NCBI GenBank assembly: GCA_905181965.1
Contig: CAJIZY010000016.1
Span: 1 to 33,206 of the forward strand
Direction: 5' to 3'
Origin: Akkermansiaceae bacterium
Lineage (GTDB): Bacteria; Verrucomicrobiota; Verrucomicrobiia; Verrucomicrobiales; Akkermansiaceae
DNA: 33,206 bases
Of the stretch, positions 25,381-32,826 are shown one piece after another (within the stretch, counting starts at the first letter, position 1; each line of letters opens with the position of its first letter). The notes under the pieces are model-generated. The model made no database searches. It was not told where the DNA came from and saw only the letters and a list, made by a program, of their open reading frames with translations. The translations under genes were made by a program, and so were the position numbers.

Positions 25381-26175
25381 ATGAAGAGAGCGTTGATGGT
25401 TTTCGGGGTGGTTGCAGGGATGGCTTCTGGCGAGGTTAAGGTAGAGATGGCAGGCCTACAGGTGACCGCAAAAGGATACGTGTCGGAAGGGGAAAATGAA
25501 TTCAACTCATTGAGAGCTTTTAATAGGCAGCTCGGAACGAAGGTTGGACTACTTGTCACAAGCAGTGACAAGACGATTGTTAAAATGGATGAAGAAAAAT
25601 CAAAAGTGACCGTTTTTTCTGATGACCAAGAGACTGACCTTATTAAAGTTAAGGGCCGTTTCGGCAAAAAGAGTGGGGTATTTAGGCTGACGTCGAAGGC
25701 AAAGGACGGCAAAGCAATCATCACTCATGTTGAATCTTCAGGGGTTCCGAAAAAGGGAACAAAAAACCTGACTTTAAAAGGAGATCTTGTGGTGTCGTTG
25801 GCATCGAAGTCCAAGGAGGTCAGGTCGGAACTTACGGTTTTAAAAAAGGGGGGGGAATTGGTCGTGGGAGAAGATGCCTTTGAGGTCAATAGCTTGGGAA
25901 AACCTGATTGGGGAGATAATCCCATACAGGTTGAGCTTAAAAGTTCAGTGAGTTACAAGGATTTCAAAGGCTTCCACTTTTACGATTCGGAGGGCAATAA
26001 GATTGAATCCAAGCGCTCAGGGAGTGGTTCCATGGGGATTTTTGGGAAGCGAACCTATACCGTGAGTTTCAACCTCAAAAAGAAGGTCGATAAGATCGTT
26101 CTCGCTGTGGATGAATGGAGCGATCTGGAGGTCGTTAAGGTTCCTTTTAATTTCACGATCGGAGCGGGCCTCTAA
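25381..26175 (+). CDS. Exported beta-rich protein, unknown function
   Basis: A 264-residue protein I do not recognise. Residues 1-17 are a signal peptide (MKRALMVFGVVAGMASG). The mature protein is rich in Lys, Gly, Val and Ser, with alternating hydrophobic residues that suggest beta-sandwich folds. No cysteines or catalytic motifs are visible. A Gly/Ser-rich hinge (KRSGSGSMGIFGKR, about residues 211-224) separates the N-terminal two-thirds from a last segment of about 40 residues. It lies 84 bases from the divergent sulfatase and 53 bases before the SHD1-domain gene on the same strand, so the two may be co-transcribed. No function can be assigned. Confidence 0.8.
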   Translation: MKRALMVFGVVAGMASGEVKVEMAGLQVTAKGYVSEGENEFNSLRAFNRQLGTKVGLLVTSSDKTIVKMDEEKSKVTVFSDDQETDLIKVKGRFGKKSGVFRLTSKAKDGKAIITHVESSGVPKKGTKNLTLKGDLVVSLASKSKEVRSELTVLKKGGELVVGEDAFEVNSLGKPDWGDNPIQVELKSSVSYKDFKGFHFYDSEGNKIESKRSGSGSMGIFGKRTYTVSFNLKKKVDKIVLAVDEWSDLEVVKVPFNFTIGAGL

Positions 26176-26228
26176 ATTCTTGGGATTGCGGGATTGAAAA
26201 ACGATCAGGGCACCCTAAGAGTTAGAGT

Positions 26229-27554
26229 ATGACAAAGATCGTTCTCGCGGGTTTTTTGGGTATGTTGCTTGTAGCGTTTGTCAGCGCGCGAACGTGGACC
26301 GATAAAAAAGGGCGCAAGATTGAGGCTGAGTATCTCTCACAGACCAAGGATACGGTTCTTTTGAAGCTTAAAAATGGGAAGGAAGTTAGTGTTCCGTTTT
26401 CAAATCTCAGCCGGGCCGATTTGAATTATCTGATCGAGGCCGAAATTATGGCCGCGAAAAAAGGAAATGATAAGGAGACCGAGGATGGGGAGATGGAGAA
26501 AAAAGAAAGTGACGTAAAAAAGGATGGGGGAATTGTCATTGAGGTCGCCGACCCAGCGTGGGAGCGCCCGGTTCTCAGAGAGGCGGTTCTGAAAGCTCCG
26601 ATTGAGGTTCAGGAGGAGAAAAGAGGAGAGTTTCTTTATTTCTCGTCAACGAACTTTCGAATTGTCGCAGACGGCCGGATGAGCTCGAAGGCGGTTCTCG
26701 CCATTCTTGAAGTGTGCGAGCTTACGAAAACTTACTGTGAGTCTCTTCCATTTGGGTTGAGCAATCGGTTCAAACCAGTTGATGGGAAATACGAGATTCG
26801 CTCGGTGGGCGAGAAGGACGAGTGGGTTAAAATGGGCCGGCCGGAGGGGAATCGAAGCTCCTTTAATCCAAACAATGGACAACTTGAAATTTGCCTTGAG
26901 CTTTTCGGTCTCAGCTCGGCTGGACGTGGTGGTGAAATAGCGACACGCAATTTGGCAGGCCAGATGATCTTACACGTGAGCCGGTGTATGTTGCCTGAAG
27001 TTTACGAGCGTAATTTCATGGATTGGTTTACCGAGGGTTTTCCTAATATGATGAACATGGCGGTTTATGAGAAAGGCAAACTTGATTTCACCAATGTGGC
27101 GGAGGAGACCAAAGATCTCTTGATGGGCAAGGGGAGTGGAAGGACGGCAATTTTTAAGAAGAAGGTAGAGATGCCCAAGATATCGGACTTGATCGCACAA
27201 TCGGTGGGTGCAATTGCTGCTGAAGAGGGGCGTCGCCAGTTTCTTGCACAGAGTGTTCTTGTCATGACTTATCTCACCTTCCTCGAAGATGGCGGGAAAG
27301 CGACCGGCCTTAGGCAAGGGTTGCGATATGCGCACGATTTCCAAAAAAATCAGCCAAAGACGATCACGTATAAAGATCAGGAAGATTTAAAGCGGCAACA
27401 AGCCGAACTGAAGAGGCTTCGAGAGGAAATGGATGACACTGCGATTGCGATGATGTTCCGCAAGCGTCCTTGGGATGAAGCAGAGGCGGATATCGCGAAG
27501 CTTTGGAAAGAGAAGGGCCTTGACCTGATTTTCCCAGGAGCAAAGAACGAGTGA
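26229..27554 (+). CDS. Exported SHD1-domain protein with degenerate metallopeptidase-like region
   Basis: A 441-residue protein with a signal peptide (residues 1-20). Next comes an SHD1-like domain (about 21-68: RTWTDKKGRKIEAEYLSQ, VSVPFSNLSRADLNYL), a module common in secreted proteins of Planctomycetes and Verrucomicrobia. A Lys/Glu-rich linker (75-100) leads to a region (about 135-345) arranged like the DUF1570/gluzincin-type peptidases: TNFRIVADG, then a helix where HExxH would be expected (QMILHVSRCM, only His249 kept), then MDWFTEGFPNMM, resembling the downstream W-x-x-EG motif (Glu269). The lack of HExxH argues that it is not an active zinc peptidase. The C-terminal helix (about 375-405) is charged. 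Role unknown. Confidence 0.8.
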   Translation: MTKIVLAGFLGMLLVAFVSARTWTDKKGRKIEAEYLSQTKDTVLLKLKNGKEVSVPFSNLSRADLNYLIEAEIMAAKKGNDKETEDGEMEKKESDVKKDGGIVIEVADPAWERPVLREAVLKAPIEVQEEKRGEFLYFSSTNFRIVADGRMSSKAVLAILEVCELTKTYCESLPFGLSNRFKPVDGKYEIRSVGEKDEWVKMGRPEGNRSSFNPNNGQLEICLELFGLSSAGRGGEIATRNLAGQMILHVSRCMLPEVYERNFMDWFTEGFPNMMNMAVYEKGKLDFTNVAEETKDLLMGKGSGRTAIFKKKVEMPKISDLIAQSVGAIAAEEGRRQFLAQSVLVMTYLTFLEDGGKATGLRQGLRYAHDFQKNQPKTITYKDQEDLKRQQAELKRLREEMDDTAIAMMFRKRPWDEAEADIAKLWKEKGLDLIFPGAKNE

Positions 27555-27592
27555 TTTTACTTAGGAGAGGCGTTCCCGCTATAAGAGGAAAG

Positions 27593-27625
27593 AAAAGGGC
27601 CCGATTCGTGGGAGCCCGACCTTTT
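27593..27625. terminator. Weak hairpin between convergent genes
   Basis: AAAAGGGC and GCCC...CCTTTT can pair with a 4-base bulge and a large loop in the space between the SHD1 gene and the convergent Lon-like gene. Both strands end in four U residues, so it may act as a weak bidirectional terminator. Confidence 0.3.
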
Positions 27626-27648
27626 AAAATTCGATTCAAAACGAGGTT

Positions 27649-29364
27649 TTACCCCTGAAGTTCCTCGACGATTTCAGGATCATTCATGAGCTTCGAGCGC
27701 TCACCATTTACCGCTTCCCATTGTTTTTTAATCCGTTGACTAAAATCATCATCGTCTTCGTCATCTTCGCGTCCCTCCGAGAATGTCGTGAGCACTTTCA
27801 TCGTCGCATCGTTGAAGTCTCTGAGACGTGAGTCGAGTTTCTTGGATACTGCTTCAAGTTCGTTGAGGGCGTCTTTGGCGGCATCGCGGTCTGAAGAATT
27901 GATATTTCCTTTGCCGTTCCAGCCCATCATTTGAATCTTGCGAGCGATTCCCGAGATGTTTGTGTTGATTTGGTGAAATGAACCGCCGAGAGACAGGAGT
28001 TCCTTTTCCTCACCTTTTGCAACACTGAGGAGGATTTGGGCAGACTGATGATTGGGCATTTTTTTAACCACGTCTTCGAGGAGGGCGATCACGGCGGGGC
28101 TGGCTAGAGATTCTTCGCCTTTGGCTTCAATGAGATCGGCGACCTTATTGAAGTCGTCGATGGTGGATTGCACCTCCTCTGGTTTGTCCTTGGAGGCAAC
28201 CATAAGGGCCTCCTCAAGGGTCTTAAAGCTGAAGACCTGGATGGCCATGAGCTTTTTAATTCCGTCGAGCACAACGATGTCGGAAACACCTTTGATATTT
28301 TCGTGAGGGACTCCCACGAGATTGCAGCCCTTGTTGGTGGCGCCACGGATCTTGCCGGCAACTCCGCCGATGCGGGTGACCTTGCCATCGGCGGTGATCG
28401 CACCGGTGCAGGCAAACTTGTCGTCAAGCTCGCGGCCGGTGAAGAGGGAGTCCACAATGATAGACATCGCGGTTCCGGCGGAAGGGCCGTCTAGCAAGGT
28501 GTCTTTATCTTCGAAGGTGATGGTAACACGGTAGCCTGAGGGAATCCGGCCAGCCTCTTCGTGGCGAACCCGCATGAGCTTCATGATTTCTTCAAGGGAG
28601 TTGCCGGTCATGTTTCCGACCTTTTGATCGATATGGAATTCGACTCCATCGATCTCTTTTTCGCGGAGCGCAGTCGCGCTCAGTGATGCGGCTGCTCCGG
28701 CATGGCGTCCATTAGCCAGGGTGCGGACCGAGAGGCCGTAAACGGTGCGTTGGGTGGTCGCGAATTTCTCAGCGTCTCCGCCAGGGATTGTTTCGCGTCG
28801 CTCCTCAAACACGTTGTTACTTTGGCGATCCCACGGATTGTTGGAGACCGGACTTTTCAGCATGTCTTTCCAGTCAATCTTCCCGGTCTTTCCCTGATAG
28901 TCCTCCAGCTTTTTCTGGTATTTCCCCTCAGGTTCGAATCGCAGTGCAATGTCGATACAGTAGGAGGCGCAGGCGAGGTTGTCCTTGTTTTCGTCCTTGC
29001 GCATTAGGGCACGAATACCCCGGTAGAGTTTGCCGTAGATATCAGATTTGGCGGCATCTTGCTTCACGGTCCTGCTACGTTGTTTTAAGTCATCGTGGAC
29101 GTCTTTGAAGTTTTCTGACTTCGGTTCAAGCCGCCCTGCAATTGCGAGCGAATTAGAGCGGAGTTCGAAGTTCACCTCATTCTCTTCTTCATCAAAATCA
29201 CGGGCAACCGAGAGAAGCCCGGCGAAAAGGGAGGTTTTCCCGATTTCGGTAATCGCGAGTTTTTTAACCTTAAAGAGTTCTTTCTCCATGTTTGGAGGGC
29301 GATAGTTTTCGGCCAGGATCACCCCGGTAAGGAGGAGGAAGATTGAGGCAAGGAGGATTTTCAT
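27649..29364 (-). CDS. Exported Lon-like (S16) serine protease lacking the AAA+ domain
   Basis: A 571-residue protein with a signal peptide (residues 1-18, MKILLASIFLLLTGVILA). A helical N-terminal region of about 185 residues precedes a Lon-type proteolytic domain (about 200-400). RVTITFEDKDTLLDGPSAGT gives the nucleophile Ser295, and TADGKVTRIGGVAGKIRGA gives Lys338. Their spacing, 43 residues, equals that of the Ser679/Lys722 dyad of E. coli Lon. There is no ATPase Walker motif and no PDZ domain. The C-terminal 170 residues are charged and helical (about 455-570). It therefore looks like an ATP-independent Lon-fold protease acting outside the cytoplasm. It lies 66 bases downstream of, and on the same strand as, a gene that appears to be a dead relative. 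The substrate is unknown. Confidence 0.88.
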   Translation of the reverse strand: MKILLASIFLLLTGVILAENYRPPNMEKELFKVKKLAITEIGKTSLFAGLLSVARDFDEEENEVNFELRSNSLAIAGRLEPKSENFKDVHDDLKQRSRTVKQDAAKSDIYGKLYRGIRALMRKDENKDNLACASYCIDIALRFEPEGKYQKKLEDYQGKTGKIDWKDMLKSPVSNNPWDRQSNNVFEERRETIPGGDAEKFATTQRTVYGLSVRTLANGRHAGAAASLSATALREKEIDGVEFHIDQKVGNMTGNSLEEIMKLMRVRHEEAGRIPSGYRVTITFEDKDTLLDGPSAGTAMSIIVDSLFTGRELDDKFACTGAITADGKVTRIGGVAGKIRGATNKGCNLVGVPHENIKGVSDIVVLDGIKKLMAIQVFSFKTLEEALMVASKDKPEEVQSTIDDFNKVADLIEAKGEESLASPAVIALLEDVVKKMPNHQSAQILLSVAKGEEKELLSLGGSFHQINTNISGIARKIQMMGWNGKGNINSSDRDAAKDALNELEAVSKKLDSRLRDFNDATMKVLTTFSEGREDDEDDDDFSQRIKKQWEAVNGERSKLMNDPEIVEELQG

Positions 29365-29430
29365 TACTGTCGGAATTGTAGAAGAGGACTAAATATTATT
29401 CAATAGCCAAAGCGGATCAGGGTGGCGGGG

Positions 29431-30165
29431 CTATTTATCTTTTTTGGGAACGGGCTGAAAAATCTCCCTAAGTCTGGCACGAAAGTTCTCCAGCTTTTTC
29501 TGGAATTTGATCACGTCTTTTGCCCGAGTCTCTTCCTCATTGTCTAGAATAGCGGACGCGCCGCGCCCCACCGAATTAAGGTCTTTAATGAGATCTAGGG
29601 CATTATCGAGAATCTCGATGTCTCTCCGTTGCAGGCGTTTTTCAAGAGGGGTAATGCGATCACGAGTTTTTTTGTAGGCGTCTTTGACGGCGAGCTCGGT
29701 GGTTTGGTCAATCTTATATTCGAATTGGGCGAGGGGTTCGAGAAGACGGTTCAGCTCCTGGGCAAATAGAGAGCGGCTGAAATAAGCCGGGCGCCGGACT
29801 GCCTGCCGGGCTAGCATCGCTGTCGAAATATGATTGGGGGCAAGTTGACTGGCCTTGATGAGTCGATCTTTGACCGCGGACAGGCTGAGGAAGGTTCCGA
29901 GGTTCGTGACTTGCATGGCCTTGTCACGGACTTCGAGGTAGCTTCTGGTCGCAGTCTGCAGGTCTTTTGGTAATTTGCCGTCCTCGTAAAAGAGCTCGCG
30001 GGCCACCTCGAAATTGGAGGCCTCAAGGATTTCGTATTTGTTGAAAAATGAGGCTTTATCGAGCACGAGCATCCCTGTCATTTCCTCGATCAGGCCTTTT
30101 CCAACGATCAGGCGGGGTTCCGGTTGGCAGGCTGAGTTCTTCAAGCCGTTTGAAGCAGCTCCCAA
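29431..30165 (-). CDS. Lon-fold pseudoprotease, C-terminal fragment
   Basis: This frame carries the C-terminal 230 residues of the same gene. The first roughly 15 residues of the open frame (SNGLKNSACQPEPR) are out of frame. The true continuation is probably LPTGTRLIVGKGLIEEMTGM, obtained by removing one C from the run seen as GGGG at 30114-30117. The remaining sequence is helical, with Lys/Glu/Arg-rich segments (KDAYKKTRDRITPLEKRLQ and KDVIKFQKKLENFRARLRE) suggesting coiled coil, comparable with the helical tail of the neighbouring Lon-like protease. It ends 66 bases before that gene's start, so the two are probably co-transcribed. No catalytic motif is visible. Confidence 0.65.
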   Translation of the reverse strand: MGAASNGLKNSACQPEPRLIVGKGLIEEMTGMLVLDKASFFNKYEILEASNFEVARELFYEDGKLPKDLQTATRSYLEVRDKAMQVTNLGTFLSLSAVKDRLIKASQLAPNHISTAMLARQAVRRPAYFSRSLFAQELNRLLEPLAQFEYKIDQTTELAVKDAYKKTRDRITPLEKRLQRRDIEILDNALDLIKDLNSVGRGASAILDNEEETRAKDVIKFQKKLENFRARLREIFQPVPKKDK

Positions 30166-30380
30166 GCGTAATGGGGTTTTTCAAGGTTTCCGGTGGCCTG
30201 GAGTCTGGCAAAGAGAATGGTATTTCTTCTCAGAGTGCGTCCGGAGACCGCTGCATCAAGCATCATGGCAATATTGGCGGCAATATTTTCTCTGTTTTTG
30301 GTAAGATACTGGCGCTTGTTAGTGTTGATGTTGAGGTTGTAGCCGTTGGGAAGGGCTTTTGGCGTTTTTGTGAAAAAAGC
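30141..30380 (-). CDS. Lon-fold pseudoprotease, middle fragment
   Basis: An 80-codon open stretch without its own start that bridges the N- and C-terminal fragments in a third frame. It reads FFTKTPKALPNGYNLNIN and then AANIAMMLDAAVSGRTL, GNLEKPHYAWELLQ. This aligns with the neighbouring protease's IPSGYRVTITFEDKD, GTAMSIIVDSLFTGREL and DGKVTRIGGVAGKI, but the catalytic Ser and Lys positions are not Ser or Lys. It ends at TGA 30141-30143. Losing one T from the run at 30149-30151 (plus strand) lets it continue as WELLQRLEELSLPTG. Confidence 0.5.
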   Translation of the reverse strand, partial: AFFTKTPKALPNGYNLNINTNKRQYLTKNRENIAANIAMMLDAAVSGRTLRRNTILFARLQATGNLEKPHYAWELLQTA

Positions 30381-31170
30381 TCAGTAAGGATGCGTGAAGT
30401 GGGTTGACGTTAAAATCGGTAGGGGGCTGGAACTTTAAGGCACCCTGTTGATCTCCTGAACCAAGAGCCTTTTGGTCATCAGGATCCGGAGTGGGAGCTT
30501 CCGTAATGATGAGGCTAGTCGTGACCAATCCTGGTTTTGACGACGCGCCATCATCAATCCCGTTCGAAAACATAAGGGTTTCGGCCAAGATCGCCTTCAC
30601 TTTGTAATTTGAAGAGGTCCGGTTCTGAGCCGGTTTGATTTTGGGGTCCTGGTTAGCGGCGAGTTGTTTTTGTGGATCAAATTTTGAAATTTTAGCAATG
30701 ACGCCGCTCCAGCGTTTTTCGGTATTCAGGGCATCGTGGTTTTTCAGGACGGGATGGTCGCTGGCGATTGGTGCGAGCACGTCGAGAAGAAGTTGCCCAA
30801 GAAGGTGCCCATCGGCTTCCTTTGGGAGCTGGCTAAGCCAATCGGCGGTTGCGATGACAGTCTTGCGGGCAGATTTGACAAAAAAGGCCTCTGGGAGGCG
30901 CCGCTCGCCGCCCTTGAGATAAGAAGTCTCGATCGAGCGTGCCCGTTCGTGTCCCGGGAGAAGTCTTTTGCTTAAAGTGAGAAGCTGGGCGCGATGCCGG
31001 ACCTTGACGGCTGACTTGGGCATCGGGCCGTCGGCTAAGATCGCCAGATAATCGGCGAGGTCGCGGATCGCATCAACATCCATGGGGATGAGGTCGCGAC
31101 GAAGAAGGGGGATGGAATCGTCCGCCGGAACATACCTGACTGCTGCGTTCGCAAAAGACGCTAGGATCAA
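30319..31170 (-). CDS. Putative exported Lon-fold pseudoprotease, N-terminal fragment (frame-broken)
   Basis: First fragment of a gene that reads through three or more frame breaks to 29431. The frame opens at TTG 31170 within a hydrophobic signal sequence (LILASFANAAVRY). If one base is removed from the A7 run at 31182-31188, GTG 31201 becomes a start and gives a complete signal peptide (MTRLVFSAALLILASFANA). The next 200 residues are helical and basic-acidic mixed (RHRAQLLTLSKRLLPGHERA, TADWLSQLPKEADGHLLGQL). A Gln/Pro/Asp-rich linker at about 225-255 follows. From LHASLLSFF the family pattern continues in another frame, after the A6 run at 30373-30378 (plus strand), so the residues NAKSPSQRLQ at the end are out of frame. 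The gene lies upstream of the Lon-like protease on the same strand. Confidence 0.6.
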   Translation of the reverse strand: MILASFANAAVRYVPADDSIPLLRRDLIPMDVDAIRDLADYLAILADGPMPKSAVKVRHRAQLLTLSKRLLPGHERARSIETSYLKGGERRLPEAFFVKSARKTVIATADWLSQLPKEADGHLLGQLLLDVLAPIASDHPVLKNHDALNTEKRWSGVIAKISKFDPQKQLAANQDPKIKPAQNRTSSNYKVKAILAETLMFSNGIDDGASSKPGLVTTSLIITEAPTPDPDDQKALGSGDQQGALKFQPPTDFNVNPLHASLLSFFHKNAKSPSQRLQPQHQH

Positions 31171-31207
31171 GAGAGCGGCAGAAAAAAACGAGGCGTGTCA
31201 CTCTAGG

Positions 31208-31217
31208 AGGTTAACCT
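31208..31217. repeat. Palindrome in the divergent promoter region before jag
   Basis: AGGTTAACCT is a perfect 10-base palindrome between the leftward pseudoprotease gene and the rightward jag gene. A separate 6-base-arm hairpin (TGGTTG-CAC-CAACCA, 31243-31257) follows. Either could be a regulator site; nothing identifies one. Confidence 0.3.
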
Positions 31218-31361
31218 GACGGTGTTTTGTTGCAAAGCTCTATGGTTGCACCAACCAAGCTAGGATTTTTTTAAGGAAAAAGATCAATAACGAAGGAAAA
31301 GAGGGTGGAAAAGAGAATGCGCGGAGTTGACCCGGGGAATCTCCGCCCTAACATCCAACCT

Positions 31362-31529
31362 ATGGCAAACGCGATTGATGATGCGAAGGAAGCTCTGACG
31401 AGCATGCTTGGAAAGCTTGGTTTTGAGTTTGAAGTAGAAGTTTCTGGGGACCCCGGAAACGAGATCTTCAATATAGTGTCGGAGAATTCCGCGCTTTTGA
31501 TTGGTAAAAATGGGAGACCGCTTGGATGA
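31362..31529 (+). CDS. jag: Jag/KhpB RNA-binding protein, N-terminal (KH) fragment
   Basis: The ATG at 31362 (MANAIDDAKEALTSMLGKLG) begins the KH domain of the Jag/KhpB RNA-binding family. It runs FEFEVEVSGDPGNEIFNIV and SALLIGKNG, the last being the GxxG loop that grips RNA. The frame is then lost: RPLG-stop replaces the expected LDDIQYLVNRI, which is found one frame over from 31510. One G too many in the run 31512-31514 explains it. No yidC is upstream, unlike the common yidC-jag order; the divergent gene is the pseudoprotease. It probably forms an operon with the thioesterase and hflX genes. Confidence 0.8.
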   Translation: MANAIDDAKEALTSMLGKLGFEFEVEVSGDPGNEIFNIVSENSALLIGKNGRPLG

Positions 31530-31815
31530 CATTCAGTATCTCGTGAATCGGATCACTCGGAATGCTCACCCAGATGCTCCAAGGTATCGTATTGATTGTG
31601 ATGGTTATCGCGCCCAACAAGAGCAGCGGGTTGCTGACAAAGCACTCCATCTTGCGGACAAGGTTCGTGAAACGGGCCGGGAACTTTGGATGAATCCCAT
31701 GAATTCCTACCATCGTCGTCTTGTGCATAATGCTCTCGCGGATGATTCTGAAATCGAGACCGTCTCCGAGGACAGTAGTTCACGAAATAAGAAAATCCTC
31801 ATCCGCTTGAAGTAA
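31510..31815 (+). CDS. jag: Jag/KhpB RNA-binding protein, C-terminal (KH end plus R3H) fragment
   Basis: This frame continues Jag from the middle of the KH domain (GDRLDDIQYLVNRITRNA) through a linker helix (QEQRVADKALHLADKVRETG) into the R3H domain. That domain is recognised by NSYHRRLVHNALADDSEIET, containing the Arg-x3-His motif, and by the terminal SSRNKKILIRL. Together with the upstream fragment it makes about 150 residues, a normal size for the short KH-R3H form without the N-terminal Jag_N domain. An ATG at 31510 exists but would start inside the KH fold. It ends ten bases before the thioesterase start. Confidence 0.82.
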   Translation: MGDRLDDIQYLVNRITRNAHPDAPRYRIDCDGYRAQQEQRVADKALHLADKVRETGRELWMNPMNSYHRRLVHNALADDSEIETVSEDSSSRNKKILIRLK

Positions 31816-31825
31816 GCACCGGCTG

Positions 31826-32299
31826 ATGGAGACTCATCGCCTCGTCCGCCCAAAAGACCTGAACCAATACGGGCATCTTTTTGGTGGCAGGCTCCTCGCT
31901 TGGGTGGATGAAGATTCATGGATCGCGGCGAGCTTCGACTTCCCCGGGTCGCGGTTTGTGACTATGGCGATGGATGAAGTCGTTTTTCGCCACAGTGTCA
32001 AAGAGGGGACAATCCTAACGATCAAGTCGGAGTTGGTGAAGCTTGGCCGGACTTCGGTAACTTACGAGGTCAGGGTGTTAGATGAGCAGGCGCAAGATGA
32101 CAACCTGATCTTCACCACTCGTGTGACCTTCGTTAAGGTTGACGAGTCGGGAAGGAAAGCTCCCATTAAAAAAATGAATTTTGGTATGCAAGAACTCCTC
32201 GTCGTTTTCATGGCGAATATTCCAGATTTGATTTCGGGCAATTTGCTCGGTCCACTCGCTAAAAGCTTAGCGATTCATTTCGTCACCCTAGGGTTTTAG
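31826..32299 (+). CDS. Acyl-CoA thioesterase (hotdog fold, YciA-like)
   Basis: A 157-residue hotdog-fold acyl-CoA thioesterase that hydrolyses acyl-CoA to fatty acid and CoA in the cytoplasm. METHRLVRPKDLNQYGHLFGG and LLAWVDEDSW match the first strand and catalytic helix of the YciA-type family. SRFVTMAMDEVVFRHSVKEG and KLGRTSVTYEVRV are its later strands. The last roughly 40 residues (from KKMNFGMQELL) are not typical of the family. An A7 run at 32167-32173 directly precedes them, and one A fewer would give a stop after KAPIKK, a normal C-terminus. So the tail may be an artefact. The gene lies ten bases after jag and 23 bases before hflX. Confidence 0.85.
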   Translation: METHRLVRPKDLNQYGHLFGGRLLAWVDEDSWIAASFDFPGSRFVTMAMDEVVFRHSVKEGTILTIKSELVKLGRTSVTYEVRVLDEQAQDDNLIFTTRVTFVKVDESGRKAPIKKMNFGMQELLVVFMANIPDLISGNLLGPLAKSLAIHFVTLGF

Positions 32300-32322
32300 A
32301 GTTTCATTTCCCTCCATCGCCT

Positions 32323-32826
32323 ATGTTTGAAGTAAGAGAAAAGCCGGAGATGGTCGAGAAGGCCATGCTTATTGGTTTTTGTTTTGATAAATCTGAGGAG
32401 CCGGAGACTCAGCTGCTCCTGACCGAGTTGGAAGAACTCGTCGATACGCTCGAGATCGGGGTGACGGGGATTGAGTTGGTGAGGGTTCGCGATACCAACA
32501 AGCGGTTTATCTGTGGAACGGGCAAGGCAGATGAGCTCGTTGAATTGGCCCGTGCTCGGGGTTGTGACTGCATGGTATTCGACAATGAGATCTCGCCCAT
32601 GCAGCAGCGTAACTGGGAAGAACTTTCCGATATGACGGTGATCGACCGGGAGGAGGTCATTCTTGATATTTTTGCAAAGCGCGCGCGCACTAAGGAAGCT
32701 CGGCTTCAGGTCGATCTGGCGCGCATGCAATATGCCCTTCCGCGTATGGCCCGCATGTGGGGGCACCTCGACCGAGAAGGTGGTGGCGGAACCGGTGGTG
32801 GTGGTGCTTCTCGGGGAATGGGGTGA
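32323..32826 (+). CDS. hflX: GTPase HflX, N-terminal fragment
   Basis: HflX is a ribosome-binding GTPase that splits stalled 70S ribosomes. This frame holds the HflX N-terminal domain: MLIGFCFDKSEEPETQLLLT, ELVRVRDTNKRFICGTGKAD (its GTGKxxE region), FDNEISPMQQRNWEEL, and VIDREEVILDIFAKRARTKE. LQVDLARMQYALPRM and the Gly-rich linker follow. It stops at TGA 32824-32826 after GASRGMG, exactly where family members read GPGE(T/Q)QLEIDRR. One base too many in the GGGG run 32820-32823 accounts for this, because the rest of the gene follows in the next frame. Start ATG at 32323 gives MFEVREKPEMV; SD is poor. Confidence 0.9.
   Translation: MFEVREKPEMVEKAMLIGFCFDKSEEPETQLLLTELEELVDTLEIGVTGIELVRVRDTNKRFICGTGKADELVELARARGCDCMVFDNEISPMQQRNWEELSDMTVIDREEVILDIFAKRARTKEARLQVDLARMQYALPRMARMWGHLDREGGGGTGGGGASRGMG

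Noticed and set aside
28931..28943. GGTTCGAATCGC, resembling a tRNA T-loop
   Set aside because: It lies within the coding sequence of the Lon-like gene on the opposite strand, and no acceptor stem, anticodon arm or CCA is present.
32257..32274. TCGCTAA-AAGC-TTAGCGA hairpin at the end of the thioesterase gene as a terminator
   Set aside because: It has no T-run and falls in the reading frame as printed. It would matter only if the suspected A7 error is real.
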